From Thereva unica (taxonomy: Eukaryota; Arthropoda; Insecta; Diptera; Therevidae): 64,000 nt of DNA. A program made the translations under genes and the position numbers. This document shows positions 44,430 through 56,374 of the stretch, piece after piece. The stretch's first letter is position 1; every line of letters starts with the position of its first letter. The stretch spans positions 65,147,470 to 65,211,469 of the forward strand of contig OX465284.1 of assembly GCA_949987705.1 (NCBI GenBank), given 5' to 3'. The notes beneath the pieces were generated by a model. The model did not search any database, was not told where the DNA came from, and saw nothing but the letters and a program-made list of their open reading frames with translations.

Positions 44430-45965
44430 CAATGTGCACCGTCTGAATACCCCCAATGGCCTTCTTCACACGGTGTCATATTCGTGACAAGTAAAACCGG
44501 TTTTATAGATAAGAGAGTGCGGAAACGAGAGAAATTTACGACTAAAACCGGTTTTACACAACACACTTATGGCATCGTGTGAACTGGCTCAATTGCCGCG
44601 CTTTCACATGCCCTTGCGAGTGGCCCTTCTCCCTTGAAATTTGGTCTACGTCACGCAACGTAACATTTTGGCGTCATTCCATATTCCATAATTGCCGTTG
44701 CGTGTAAGCATCAAAGTCTAGAAATTGACAAATCTTTCATCTTCATATGGGTAACGAACAGCGAACAGCTATAATCACTAATTCTTCAAATAACTATGCC
44801 AGGCTATCAGAGAAGGAATACAATATTTTTATACATTCTCACACACAACTATTCAGGCGAAGATTTTATGATTTTATATGGGGACAAGCCCCTCTCAACT
44901 ACAGGCCACGTAGTTGAATTTTTCGTGGGCTTGGTCTTAGGCCCAAAAGTCACCGCACATCGGAGTAACATGGCGCGGAAGCTGTACGCGCAGAATTTTT
45001 GTGTTTACTTTTGCAGTAAAAAGTGACTAAAACACTGTATTTTATAACTTTTTACTGCAAAAATTGAAAAGGATTACCAGTGATTAGTGGTATAGTGTTT
45101 TAATTATAAAATATCAATGAATAAGTGATTTTAGGTTAGGATTTTTTGTGGTCCAAAATTTGACATTTGAATAGAATTTAATGGCGCAGAATACGTTCGG
45201 GACTGTTTTCGTTATAGTTTTGCAGTAAAAAGTGGTAAATTATTGAAATTAATACTTTTAACTGCACATAGATAAGATGTGATTAGTTCGTTAGTGATTT
45301 AATTAAGAAAAATGAAAAAAAATTAGTGATTAAGTGTTTTTTAAGAGTGTTAATTGTATCGTGATAATTTTTTTATTACATTCGCGGTGTTTTTCGTGTT
45401 CATTTAGGAAAAAAATGTTGAATATATAATGTTTTGTGCGGTGATAGAATTAAAACGCTTGTAAAAACGCTCCTCTTGGTCCATGGATTTTGCTGGATCA
45501 ACGTTCGAGAGCTTAAACTTTTCTTCAAACCTTGTACAGGGTGCGCCATCTGAAACGGGTCAATAGAAAAGTCGAATAACTTTGACAATAGTGGATTTTA
45601 AAAGCGTACAATGCTCAAAATGGCCCCCAAAATGTATTAATAATGAAAAAACATATGTTTGGTGGAAAAAACTGACTTTCTAAGTCTGAATTGACCAGAA
45701 TCGGGAAACCGAAAAAACTAAGCAAGAGACCGCATTTTTTAAAGCGGCACCGACAGCAGCGTGTACATTGCGAGGACATCCCGCTAGGACCGCTAGTTAA
45801 CGGATCAAAGAAGAAGATATTGCGATAAATTAGTTAAAAATGTGTTTTAACAAAAGGTATAATTTAGGAACCGAATATATAGTTAAAATAATACCAAGTA
45901 ATTTAAAAAATGATTAAAAGTAATTTCAAAATAATACCAATAATGAACCCGATCCCAGCGGGAAA
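44430..45965. other. Intergenic, no gene recognised
   Basis: AAAACCGGTTTT palindromes near 44495 and 44543. 45005-45060 has a hairpin (TTTTGCAGTAAAAAGTGAC / ACTTTTTACTGCAAAA). 45538-45700 begins GGGTGCGCCATCTGAAACGG, which looks like a transposon end, but no partner was found. Confidence 0.35.
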
Positions 45966-46736
45966 TGTAATGGCTATGTAAGCGAGGTGGTAATGAGATG
46001 GGCCATTACCTTTGTGATGAAATAATAGGTTACTTTTACATAGAGATGTCCTAGGGCGGTAAGTATTTACAGTAGGTATTACAGACGATGACTTATTTCA
46101 GAGGTGAAATGTATTAGGTGAATACATAGATTATCATTAAGGCATGCAGAATAAATTATTAGCTACCCTTTTTAGCATGAAAAAAATTGCTTTCTAGGAT
46201 TACCAATCCATTTTTGCTTCATTTGGTGAGGATTTTTCCAGCAAGATATCTTTTTGATTTTGTTGCTCATTGTTAGTGGTATAAATTAATCTTATAAAAT
46301 TGATGAGGACGGAATAAACTCAAGGAGAGAGGCTTCGACAAGACAAAGAATTATAAAAGCACAAAAAGTAAAAAGTATTCCACAAGCCATTACCTAGTCG
46401 CTTACTTAGTAATTACAATGAAAAGACCTCCATTTTCCAGTAGAACTGGAGATATAAAAGCAGGTTGCAGGGGCTGAGGAGTCAGTTTTGATTTGAAAGG
46501 CGATAAAAGTGTTCTAAAGTGAGAACAGTGAAAAGTGGTGATTTAAAAGTGAACTATAAAGCGATAGATAGAATTTAATAGTGCGAAATATTAAATTGAA
46601 AGTTATTATAGTGAACTATAAGAATTGTGTTATTAAATTGTGTTTTGGTTTGTAATAAATAAATTTTTGTGTGGATAATTAAAAAGTGTATTTCTTAATT
46701 AATCCTACGACTCCATTAAGCCCTAAAAACGTAACA
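45966..46736 (+). repeat. Possible solo LTR
   Basis: TGTAATGG...CGTAACA, about 770 bp, with a TATA-like box (GGAGATATAAAAGCAGG, about 46447), a downstream initiator-like TCAGTT, and poly-A signals (TAATAAATAAATTT, about 46655) at typical LTR spacing. No target duplication was established and no internal domain is attached. The TATA and poly-A arrangement is the only support. Confidence 0.35.
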
Positions 46737-47917
46737 GTATAGTGTATTCCAGAATTAGACCCAACAAGTGAGAATTTTCCCGATGACTCATTTGTTTTCG
46801 TATTTTTGTAATACCGCAGTGGGACTTGTAATCTTACAGAAAAAGTACTGAAAAGAGCACTTCCTTACTACAGTTTTCACCCGAACATAGCGCCTGGGCG
46901 ATGAAAAATGTGCCATTCTTTTAATTAACTTTTTCATTAAAATTGAAATTTCACGCTTTCTTTTACATATTTTTTATTTTTTACTTTCCAGTACATTTTT
47001 TAGTTAATTAAAAGAATTTTTTTTAAAAATTTTTTTTTAACCATTTATTTTCTTTTCTACTTTTTAGTTTATTATATGTATTCCGCCATTTTATGATGGC
47101 AGTTCTATTAGATTTAAAATTACGTTACACAGCTTACTGTATTCTACCTGCCGCACAGTGGTCTAAAATCCCCAAAACCTGGACAAAAGTACCAAAATGA
47201 AAGTTTATATTTAGGGACTTTTTTCACTTTTGTTAGGTATAGTGTTAGGCCTTTGGTAAAAGGCAGGTGTTCGAAATCTCTTTTGTATTCCATTTGGAAA
47301 GTGAGCGTCGAACACGCTGAACGCAAGGCGTTCTCTCGGAGCAAAAGCACGTGTTAGGGTTTCGCGTGTAAATTTCAGTACGTTTACCTGCTTACTTTTG
47401 TGTAAAGTGGATATTTTTCCAGAGAGTAAGTACAATTATACTTTGTTATTGAAATCAACATAAATAAATAATTGTATTGTTTATTTATGATCAAAAATGT
47501 AGTAAATTGTGGTGATTTGAATAAAGATTCGGCTTATAAATTAAGCCTAAGTACAAACTTCCACCGACTTCCACTATAAAATACGCATGTAATTGTTTAT
47601 TAATCATCTCTGCAAAACATATAAAAAAACAGCTGCTCCTGCTTGCTCCATGTCATTTTATCCACCACAATATACTACATATTTGCTCAATGTATAGTTT
47701 TGAGCGTCCCATTCAGGAGCTATATATTAACTTTTCTAATCTTTATAACAAAATATTTGTAACAAATCTTTGCAACAAATAAAGCCTAATGTATTTAAAC
47801 TTGATGAAAATTGTGGTTTCATTTTCCCACATTTAAGTTGTCATAAATAATGCCATATGTACACAGATAGAGAAAAAAAATAAACAGAATTTATTATATT
47901 TTATTTACATAAAGGTT
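46737..47917. other. Intergenic, no gene recognised
   Basis: AT-rich. Two overlapping minus-strand ORFs (47144-47435) have no recognisable match. Nothing else stands out. Confidence 0.35.
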
Positions 47918-48070
47918 TTTTTTTTTTTATGTGACAGTGCTAAGCTCAGGAGTCACCCTTTGTACTACCAGTCCGTCATGTCATTTGTCACGTCATGGTG
48001 CAATGTCTAGCAGTAAGCTTAGTACGGGGAGGGGAGGGGGGTATAGGTTAAGGGTTAAAAGGAAAAACCT
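47918..48070 (-). mobile_element. LINE 3'-UTR fragment (same family as 106-3015)
   Basis: T-run at 47918 followed by TATGTGACAGTGCTAAGCTCAGG, GTCACCCTTTGTACTAC, TCATGGTGCAATGTC and AGTAAGCTTAG, matching 109-240 closely. Only the last 150 bp of the element were inserted, a typical 5'-truncated copy. Confidence 0.85.
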
Positions 48071-49140
48071 AAAAACATAAAGGTTACAGTGTTTTGATTA
48101 CTATATTATTAAAATCAAATTAATTTTATATTTGCCTTTAAGCATACCATTATTTCTATTAATATCTTCCACTCATTAAAACTTTTGTAGAAATTTTTTT
48201 TGCTTTAGATTTGATTTTCTCTAATTAATTGATATTTATAGTAAAAATATACAAAAGTGTAAACAGGTTTTTTTTTAAATCTTTCATCGAACAGAGTCAT
48301 CTAGATATAGGTAATTGTAGATTAATGTTTTTTGAATTTGAGAATGTGAAATGGTTGTATCTGACAAAGATCCTAGCTCATAGCCATTGAAGATTGATAT
48401 TGTTCTTAACTCTGTGTGTTCTTGTGCTGTTGTTTGTACCTATAATAAACAGGGAAATTAAATATTTATAATGCTCAACTCAATGTGATAATTTTTTTTG
48501 GGAATGGTGTGGGCGGAAGTTGTTTCCTTTCAGGGATCTTGAGTAGTGCATTTCCTTGTCAACTGATGGTTATCCATACTATAAACTGGCAAGGGAACGG
48601 ACTACAATGACACGGCTTAAGCGAGGCCAGGAGAAGGATGGAAACGGAAGATGAAATTGCATAGTCACAGGTAAGTGGTGAACCATAATACGTATAGGCC
48701 CGGTTACACACCCCTCGACCCCAACCGGCGAGCTAGTGAACTCCGTGTGGCCGGCAGCATATCCCCCTAACAGTAGAATCGGCGGTTGGGGAGGATAAGA
48801 GCTCCGATGTGTTTCATGTTTGCGATTGCGCTCTTGGTCAGGCTTTTCTGGGCTTCTGGCTGAGGGGGCAAGAGATCGCATAAATGGCGCCCAGTAGATA
48901 GTCGCGCCATTATGCTGTTACATAAAGCGGAAGACAATACCACATTGTCCTCCTACTGATATCTATACGTCTCCAAGTATTGACACCCAAACCCAGGTTG
49001 CTTTCGCTCCATCGGCACAATCTCCAGCAATACCACATTGCCTTCGACTCATCCCGGTGAAACGATAGACACCCAGTTCGCCGAAACGAATTCTCCAGAC
49101 TGACCGACGAGTAAAAGAAAATACGAGGAGACCATGCCTC
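48071..49140. other. Unassigned; right part may be gypsy 3' sequence
   Basis: 48580-49140 is GC-richer than its left neighbour and continues, beyond a MITE, into the gypsy integrase end at 49629. It probably contains the 3' non-coding region or LTR of that element, but I could not locate TG..CA borders. 48071-48570 shows nothing recognisable. Confidence 0.35.
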
Positions 49141-49527
49141 CTGGAGCGCGTTCAAAAACCTTACTATAGTAAACCAGGAGGTAAGCTGTGGTTATGCTAC
49201 ATCACTTCACTTAACCACGAAAGTTTATGTTTAACCATGGAGGTTTTTGAACGCACCGTGGTTAACTACGTGGTAAAGAAAATTTAAAAAAAAATCCATA
49301 AAATATTTGAGGCTATTGTTTTTATTCTTCTTCTTAACTATCGCTAACCATGCTCCCGAGCATGGTTAAAATTTAACTACACCATGGTTAACCACGGGAG
49401 TTTTTGAACGCCAAAAAGTTATGCTCGTGGTTATGTTGTTAACTACTAACTACGGAGTTTTTGAACAACAAAAGTTTACCATAGTTAACCATGGTTAACC
49501 ATAATAAAGTTTTTGAACGCGCTCCTG
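49141..49527. mobile_element. MITE with GGAGCGCGTTCAAAAAC ends
   Basis: Left GGAGCGCGTTCAAAAACCTT, right GTTTTTGAACGCGCTCC. The words GTTTTTGAACGC and ACCATGGTTAACCA recur in both orientations inside, so almost the whole 387 bp can fold. It sits in the presumed 3' part of the gypsy element. Target duplication not clear. Confidence 0.8.
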
Positions 49528-49628
49528 GTGGGGTCTGCGGACCACGGCGGGTACCCTATCATTAACCGGTGAAGCCGGCGAGATATCTTCTTAAGGCCAC
49601 TCAAAGGAGCGCTTGCTTCGATGAACCT

Positions 49629-51052
49629 TCATGGCCGTGAGTCCTTAGCGTGATACACGATACACGCCCAGATCCTCCAGCTCGTACAAGCTAGTTCCAA
49701 CTTTATCCGAGCTTTCAAGAACCGGGGTGCCAACTTGGCGCTGAAGCGACTTGCTCGGTTACTCACCCAGAAAGTTCTCCGGTAAACCTCATCTCCTGGA
49801 CGAAAATTGCCCACCCGTCACCGTAAATTGTATTGGGTTTCATGTCTTGAGTGTGCGGCGGCTAAATTTAGCGCGATCCGCTCACGAAGCATCTGCATTT
49901 TGTCCGTCAATGGCAAGAAAGCTATGTCGCCCTTCTGGAAAACGTTCAGTTTCTTCAGGACGGGATATGCTGATCCGTGCAGAATCATGTGGCCACCAAA
50001 CAGGGCCTGATACGGGGACATGCCGATCGCCTCGTGGTGGGTACTACGAAGAGCACATTCAATGGACGAAAGATGTCTATCCCACTCACGATGATCCTCC
50101 TTTAAGTACGCCCTAATGGCGGCGAGGACGGACCTATTCACCCGCTCGGAAGCGTTGGGGTGCGGCGAATATACAGCCGTGCGCACATGTTGTACGCCAT
50201 AATCATGTAGTAGTTTAGCAAACTCCTTGGAGGTGAATTGCCGACCTTTGTCGGAGAAGACTGTTTCAGGAACTCCATAGGTATGGAAAATAGTTTGCTC
50301 AAGAAACTTGACGGACACCGCCGTGGTCTCAGCGGACACGGGGTGCAGGAAGACAAACTTGGTGAATGCTTCCAATACAACAAATACTGTCGTGTGGCCA
50401 TTCTTCGACCTGGGATAAGGACGTATAAAAATTGGAACGGCCTCGACGCATCCATGGGGTTTCCCATAGGTGGTCGAAGTACTGAACTGGGGGCTTTGGT
50501 GGTCTTGCAGACCTCACAATTGGCGATGAACTCACGTACTTGTTTTGCCATACCTGGCCAAAAATACTTGCACCGCAATCGGGCTAGGGTTTTCCTTACT
50601 CCACCATGCGATGCTTGGGGAGGCGAATGAGACGATTCGATGAGAGACGCGGTCAATTCCATCGGAATCCACAACTTCCAGGTTAGATCGTCAGCAATCG
50701 GGTTTCCAGTACGTGGAGATGTACGCTTGAAAACGTACCCATCTTCAACTCGCAGGTCTGGCAACTTCGGTGAGGTTTGCCTAAGTCTTTCAACCAGACG
50801 AAGATAATTTGGGGAATTGAAGGACGGGGCATTTAAGTCCACGTCGAAGCACAGGGACAATTCGTCAACGCCATCCACGCGTGACAAGGCATCGGGAACC
50901 ACATTGTGGGCGCCTTTACGGCGTTCGATCGTAAAGTCGAACCCCTGAAGCTTAAGACTCCACCGGGCAAAACGGCCGTTAAGCTCCTTCTGGCTCATGA
51001 GCCATTTTAAACTTGCATCGTCAGTAATGACCGTAAAAGTCTGTCCCTCCAC
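49629..51052 (-). pseudogene. Gypsy RNase H and integrase, frameshifted
   Basis: 51052-50138: RNase H (FTVITDDASLKWLM, NGRFARWSLKLQGFDF, VPDALSRV), then the integrase HHCC finger (H..SHGGVRKTLARL..KYFWPGM, then C-x2-C in NCEVCKTTK). A frameshift near 50420 moves to 50375-49818: FVFLHPVSAETT, then VFSDKGRQFTSKEF (second catalytic Asp) and SPHPNASERVNRSV (catalytic Glu). 49814-49629 is the C-terminal chromatin/DNA-binding tail (RPGDEVYRRTFWVSN...). Integrase would insert the cDNA. At least two frame breaks. Confidence 0.88.
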
Positions 51053-51088
51053 ATAAGCTCTAAAGCGAGAAACTTCACTTCAGTCATA

Positions 51089-52992
51089 GTACAGTCAATA
51101 TGCAACGAAAAGAGGCTTGCGCTCCGAAAAATGACAAACCGACATTTGACCTTGAAAGTCGTTAGGGGGGCGTGTCAGGAGCCTACTGAAAAATTATGAA
51201 AGTCGCGGTGCATGCAGATTTTGAGAAATTCAAAAATTTAATAAAAAATTTTTGAAACGCGTTTTTCTCAGAAAGTATTGGTTTTAGCGAAAAGCAAAAA
51301 ATGTAGAGGTCATTGCGAACTACATTTTTTGTCATTGGAGTGACGTCATCCGACTTGAAATACAAAAGGTACATGGCGCTACAGGATCAAAAAAGTGTTT
51401 CTTTGCCATTTTCACTAGGAAAAATTAATTTTTTTACAATAATGTAAATGAGAAAGTTGTTTGTCATAAAATTATCTACAACTTTTGTTTAAACAAAATT
51501 TTTATAAAACTTACCGTTTTCGAGCTGTAGGCGAAAAAGTGCAACGGAGCATAGTTAACGGTTCTTTTGTTACTTTCGCCGGGCGAGTCGGCATAGTTTC
51601 GACAAAGGACCGGTTTCTAACATCTGCCTAATTCTCTAAGAAGCGTGCGTTTTCAGTTGCTATGCTAGTTTTGGAGAGTAAGGGCGTCAGAATTGTGCTC
51701 TCTGAAAATGAGTTTCTGTTTTGCTTGTGAGAAAAGTGACTTGTGAATGATAAGAACATCGTGATAATCGCATCGGAAAATTGCTCCAAAATACAATCAT
51801 GCCTGTCGAACATCACAACGAGTGCCAGGAGGATTATTTAGATGGACGCTGTACTACGGTTCCTGCTGATGGGGAAGCGAATAACTCGAGAAGGTATTTC
51901 TATATAGTATTGTTTTTTATTAAAACAATAATGAACAATCGTTTAAAAAAATATATATTCGGCATACACTGCACGTGTACAAAATTACTATTACTATCAT
52001 AGCCGACGAGTTTACCTTCAAGTCCAAGCGTGGTGGGGCAACGATCATGAACCTCAAAATTGGGGATGGAAGGCAACTTCTCAAGGACTGGCTCTAATAA
52101 GGACAGTGAAGGACCCAGCACCAGAAGAACTTATGAAGCTTATTTCCTGTAGTTGTGATTCGAGCAATTGTGGAAAAGCTTGTGGATGTAGGAAGGCTGG
52201 ACTCCACTGCTCCATTGCTTGTAAACACTGCAGCGGAGAAAGTTGTAGTAACACACCTGACATCGAAGAAGATGAAATTTTTATCGACGATGATGATTTG
52301 GATTTTCCTTCTCAAGTCGTTCACTGGCAACCGAAGAGAACCAGCACCGAGTTCGACCACAGAGAACGAAGAGACGCAGAATTACAGAGAATAACATCCA
52401 CCGAACAAATAAGAAGTGATTCCCCGGACCAACAACCACGGAGAAAAAGGGCACGACGTACGACAAAATGATTAGGAACCTCCAATACACTTACAATAAA
52501 ATAAAATTGTTCAATAAAAAATACAGAAATAAAATGAACACTTCGACAAGTTCCAGCTCAAAAACGGTAAGTTTTATAAAAATTTTGTTTAAACAAAAGT
52601 TGTAGATAATTTTATGACAAACAACTTTCTCATTTACATTATTGTAAAAAAATTAATTTTTCTTAGTGAAAATGGCAAAGAAACACTTTTTTGATCCTTT
52701 AGCGCCATCTACTTTTTGTATTTTAAGTCGGATGACGTCACTCCAATGACAAAAAATGTAGTTCGCAATGACCTCTACATTTTTTGTTTAAAAAACTTTT
52801 CGCTAAAACCTATACTTTCTGAGAAAAACGCGTTTCAAAATTTTTTTATTAAATTTTTGTATTTCTCAAAATCTGCATGCACCGCGACTTTCATAACTTT
52901 TCAGTAGGCTTCTGACACGCCCCCCCCAACGACTTTCAAGGTCAAATGTCGGTTTGTCATTTTTCGGAGCGCAAATTGCATATTGACTGTAC
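51089..52992. mobile_element. Transposon with about 440-bp inverted repeats and a cysteine-rich gene
   Basis: Terminal arms 51089-51528 and 52545-52992 are inverted copies with only scattered differences (GTACAGTCAATATGCAA...; GACGTCATCCGACTT inside). TA flanks on both sides (51087-51088 and 52993-52994) give a candidate TA duplication. The 1-kb centre encodes a cysteine-rich product on the plus strand but no visible DDE transposase. It lies inside the gypsy element between RT and RNase H. Confidence 0.85.
51995..52471 (+). CDS. Cysteine-rich (CXC-like) protein, C-terminal exon
   Basis: Open from about 51995 in the frame that ends TGA at 52469-52471. It reads RRVYLQVQAWWGNDHEPQN, then WGWKATSQGL, DPAPEELMKLISC, and a dense cysteine array: CSCDSSNCGKACGCRKAGL followed by CS..C..CSGESCSN. 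An acidic stretch (EEDEIFIDDDDLDF) and a basic end (RRKRARRTTK) follow. TCATAG just before could be a splice acceptor; a candidate upstream exon at 51799-51893 ends NNSR before GTATTT. I have seen this QVQ.W.GN...WGW...LIxC.C...CGCRKAGL pattern as the C-terminus of uncharacterised arthropod proteins linked to repeats. No function is assigned; zinc or DNA binding is plausible. Confidence 0.6.
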   Translation, partial: YHSRRVYLQVQAWWGNDHEPQNWGWKATSQGLALIRTVKDPAPEELMKLISCSCDSSNCGKACGCRKAGLHCSIACKHCSGESCSNTPDIEEDEIFIDDDDLDFPSQVVHWQPKRTSTEFDHRERRDAELQRITSTEQIRSDSPDQQPRRKRARRTTK

Positions 52993-53011
52993 TATCACGC
53001 AAAATTTGCTT

Positions 53012-54016
53012 TTAGATAAATTGATGGTTAGTTAACCCCGCACGACGGAGACAGCTGGAAACTTCGTCCAAAAGCTTTAGGTGGGAGTCAAAGACAGGTG
53101 AAACAATGAGCAGGTCGTCCAGATAAATAAAAACGTTTTCACGTAAATGGCCCGGGATGGTCTTATCCATCAAGTGACACATGCGCTGTGGGGCGTTACA
53201 AAAGCCGAAAGGCATTACTGTGAACTGGTACAGTGGACAGTAAAAGCTGTCCGCTCTCGCGACTTCATCTCTAACGGAATTTGCCAGAAGGCATCCTTAA
53301 GGTCTAAACTGGTGATGAACTTGGTGTCTTGAAGACGAACAAGTAGACCATCTATATGCGGAAGAGGGTAGGCGTCCTTGACAGTGACACTGTTGACCTT
53401 GCGAGAGTCAAGGCACAGGCGGACCTTACCTGGTTTTCGTACTAACACCACTGGAGAATTCCATGGACTATTTGATGGCTCAATCACCCCCAGCGACAGC
53501 ATCCTGTCCAACTCACCATACATCAGCTGTTGTACAGCGGGTGAGACGGGATAATGCCTCTGTTTAATAGGAACTGAGTCACCAGTGTCAATGATGTGTT
53601 CCTCCAGGTTAGTTTTTCCTAGTTCGAACACATCGAAGGAGGGAAATCTCGCTTTGACGTGTTCCAACCGTTCGCACTGCGTGGACGTTAAGTCGTGCAT
53701 TTTTGCAGACACGGATGGAGCGTTTATCTCGCCGACTAGTTGGGGAGCGAGGCCAAAAAGGTTCCAAAAATCCATCCCTAGGTACAGTCTCTGGCTGAGA
53801 CTGACTGGGCACCACATAGATGGTTATATCACGGGTCCTTCCTCCAAAGGATATCGGAACCCGAATACAACCGCAAAGTCTCTGCGGAGCCCCGTCAGCA
53901 GTATGTACTACAGAGTGTAAAGAGTAGACTGTCACTTCGGGATCATTAGCTAGAAACGCTTCGGCGCCTCTTCCCAAACAGATAACAGTGGCACCACTGT
54001 CCAACAACCCAACCAC
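53012..54016 (-). pseudogene. Gypsy protease and reverse transcriptase, frameshifted
   Basis: Protease: VGLLDSGATVICLGRGAE with the catalytic DSG at the start (54016-53950). Frameshift near 53795 into the RT frame: EEHIIDTGDSVPIKQRHYPVS, GVIEPSNSPWNSPVVLVRK, RLCLDSRKVN, YPLPHIDGLL, SLDLKDAFWQIPL. Frameshift near 53225, then MPFGFCNAPQRMCHLMD and the catalytic YLDD box (IYLDDLLIVS). Another shift near 53030 just before the inserted transposon. Confidence 0.88.
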
Positions 54017-54028
54017 CTCTTCGTTACC

Positions 54029-54570
54029 TTACATGACCTTAGTAAACAGCCGAGGATCTGACGAATCAGAGATGAAGGCAGAAACAATTTTCTGCAAAAA
54101 TTGTCGCTTCTCCTTTGCTCGTACCCTAATTTGAGGAGGGGTATGCTTGGAAATTAGGGAGTCCACAAACGGTGGCTCCGAAAAGATGCGGGCACGAGTG
54201 GAGATATATCTCTTCAAACGGGAAAGGAACGAAAGTTTAACCTCCTCTGAGGGAAAAACAGGAAGAGCATCAGTTGGCGTAAAGTCGCTGATGGTAGTCA
54301 TATCATTTGCAGAAGAAGTAGACGTAGGGATTACGGGCGAGGTTAGCTCGTTAGCACCCCCGCTCCGGTTTCCCTGACAGGTAGGGCATACTGGAGTCAC
54401 GACTCCTGGCTTGCCACACTTGTAACAGAACAAGCCATGAGTCTCAGATGGGCAGTCCATAAATGGATGGCCCGGTTGCTGGCAATTCCAACAACGGAGA
54501 GGTCGTGGATTCGTCTGGAACTAACGCGGCGCCGTCATTTCGTCTATTTTTGGCGCGGACATGTCCGGAG
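54029..54570 (-). pseudogene. Gypsy Gag C-terminal part with two zinc knuckles
   Basis: Minus strand. The first knuckle is CCHC (RCWNCQQPGHPFMDC, about 54510-54465), followed directly by CYKCGKPGVVTPVCPTC. A Ser/Thr-rich linker and a basic segment (LSFLSRLKRYISTRARIF) follow down to 54029. Gag packages the element RNA. Its N-terminal part is removed by the LINE insertion. Confidence 0.75.
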
Positions 54571-54625
54571 TTGTTTGGTCAGACGGATAAAGGAACGAGT
54601 ATTCAACCTCGTGTACCAGTCGAGC

Positions 54626-55972
54626 ATCCTCTGTCCGGTACACAAAAAAGGAGATATCACAGCGTGCACTAATTATCGCGGTATAACATTGTTGAGTACC
54701 GTGTATAAGATATTCTCCGCTATCCTACAAAACAGGATGGCCCCATACGCCAGAAACATCATAGGCCATTACCAGTGTGGCTTCAGCCCAGGCAAATCAA
54801 CGACTGATCAGATTTTCACCTTGAGGCAGGCTATGGAAAAATGTCTAGAGTTTCAAAACTCAATTCAACACCTCTTCATAGACTTTAAAGCCGCCTATGA
54901 TAGCATAGCCAGGGTAGAACTCTACAAAGCCATGAGAGAATTCGGCATCCCCAACAAACTGACAAGACTATGTAGGTTGACCATGATCAATGTGTCAAGC
55001 CAAATAAAGGTATCCGGAACACTGTCCAGACCAATCAACATCTATAATGGACTCCGACAAGGGGACGGTCTGGCCTGCCTCCTTTTCAACCTGGCGTTGG
55101 AGAAAGTGATCCGAGATTCGGGCGTGACATCTAGGGGTACAATCCTCCACAAGTCCACCCAATTACTGGCTTACGCAGACGACATTGACATCATTGGAAG
55201 AACAACAACAGCTGTACAAGAAGCTTTCACTCAGATTGAGCAAGCGGCAGGAAATCTGGGACTGCACATTAACGAAAGCAAAACAAAGTACATGGTGGCC
55301 ACGTCTGGAAGAACACCTAACGTTGGTCCCACAATCAAGGTAGCGGAACACGAGTTTGACGTGGTAAAATCATTTACCTACCTTGGGTCAATAGTAGCAG
55401 CCGACAATAGCATGGAACCAGAAATACGCGCACGACTGCTAAAAGCCAACAAAGCCTACTATAGTCTGTCAAGGCTCTTCAAATCCAAATATCTAACCAT
55501 AACGTCTAAACTTTTACTATATAAGACGATGGTCTTACCCGTTCTCACATATGCATCCGAAACGTGGGTGCTTAGCAAAAAGCACTCAAACCTCTTGGGC
55601 GTGTTTGAGAGGAAAATACTTCGGAGGATTGTTGGCCCCGTATGTGAGGAAGGACGATTCCGGAGACTCTACAATGACGAGATCTACGAGCGCTATCGCG
55701 ACATAGATGTTGTGAAGAAAATAAAGCTCGGTAGGCTCCGGTGGGCAGGGCATCTAGCTCGTATGAGTGAAGATGAGCCTGCTCGGAAAGTTCTCTGCGG
55801 TAAGACCTATGGGGTGCGACAGCGAGGGAGGCCCAACCTTCGCTGGAAGGATGGCGTGGACCAGGACGCTCAAAGTTTAGGGATGCCAAACTGGATGACA
55901 TCGGCTCAGAATCGGGACCGGTGGAGAGAACAGTTGCGCGAGGCCACAAATTTTCAGGACCGTGGGAACTAG
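54626..55972 (+). pseudogene. RTE-like LINE reverse transcriptase, 5' truncated
   Basis: Open through to TAG at 55970-55972. LINE homology starts near 54630 (SSILCPVHKKGDITACTNYR); residues before that are antisense gypsy Gag read by chance. Motifs: YRGITLLSTVYKIFS, QCGFSPGKSTTDQIF, FIDFKAAYDSIAR, YNGLRQGDGLACLLF, the intact catalytic LAYADDIDIIG, FTYLGSIVAADNS, VLTYASETWVLSK, and the tail GRLRWAGHLARMSEDEPARK...RGRPNLRWKDGVDQD. The endonuclease and first RT blocks are gone. No stop or frameshift in what is left, so it is a fairly recent insertion. Its last codons fall inside the inverted repeat shared with 63724-63932. Confidence 0.88.
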
Positions 55973-56176
55973 GTCACGTCAAGGTCATTGACCTTACATG
56001 GGAACTGGCTTGCGGAAGTAGGTCGGTGTGATCAATCAATCACCTGTCATCATCAATCAATCACGCTGGAATGTAGGTCAAGGTGATTGGCCTTGGCCGT
56101 GGACGAGTCTGGGAACTGGGTCGGGTCGGTCGGTGGCTTGGCTCAGCGGGAGGGGCGGGCTCGGCGGGGCTGCGGG
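55949..56176 (+). repeat. Left arm of a 210-230-bp inverted pair
   Basis: AATTTTC.GGACCGTGGGAACT...GGTCATTGACCTT...GGCGGGGCTGCGG. It matches the complement of 63724-63932 nearly throughout; the left arm has a 21-bp extra piece (CAATCACC...CAT). The arm includes the last 8 codons and stop of the RTE-like LINE. It may be LINE 3' UTR or a Polinton terminal repeat. Confidence 0.85.
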
Positions 56177-56374
56177 TAGTCGGCAGGTAATACATTAAAT
56201 ACTTGTTTACACTTTGGCGAAAGCTATTGCCCGAGCCGTGATGGAAGCTGCTATTTATCGGGTTTGCAAGTGCCCTGGTCTCTGCAGAGCACGGATCTTA
56301 CACTCTGTACAACAAGTCTATACCCGTCAATGCTTTTTTCTTACTCTAAAAGATGTGTACTTAATAAATAATAA
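56177..56374. other. Short unassigned segment
   Basis: A 64-codon plus-strand ORF (56214-56408) runs into the Helitron end and has no match I recognise. It lies between the inverted arm and the Helitron. Confidence 0.35.

Larger units (their letters stand above)
49629..54625 (-). mobile_element. Ty3/gypsy retrotransposon, 5' truncated and interrupted
   Basis: Minus-strand order: Gag zinc knuckles (54560-54370), protease (54016-53820), RT (53800-53012), then a 1.9-kb transposon insertion, RNase H (51052-50880), integrase (50620-49629). An RTE-like LINE replaces everything upstream of about 54625. Between the RT thumb and RNase H some residues are missing, so a deletion accompanies the insertion. 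LTRs not identified. Confidence 0.88.

Noticed and set aside
44796..45026. 76-codon plus-strand ORF
   Set aside because: No recognisable motif; its end overlaps a small hairpin.
54437..54625. N-terminal 60 codons of the plus-strand LINE ORF
   Set aside because: They are the antisense of gypsy Gag zinc knuckles; LINE homology begins only near 54630.
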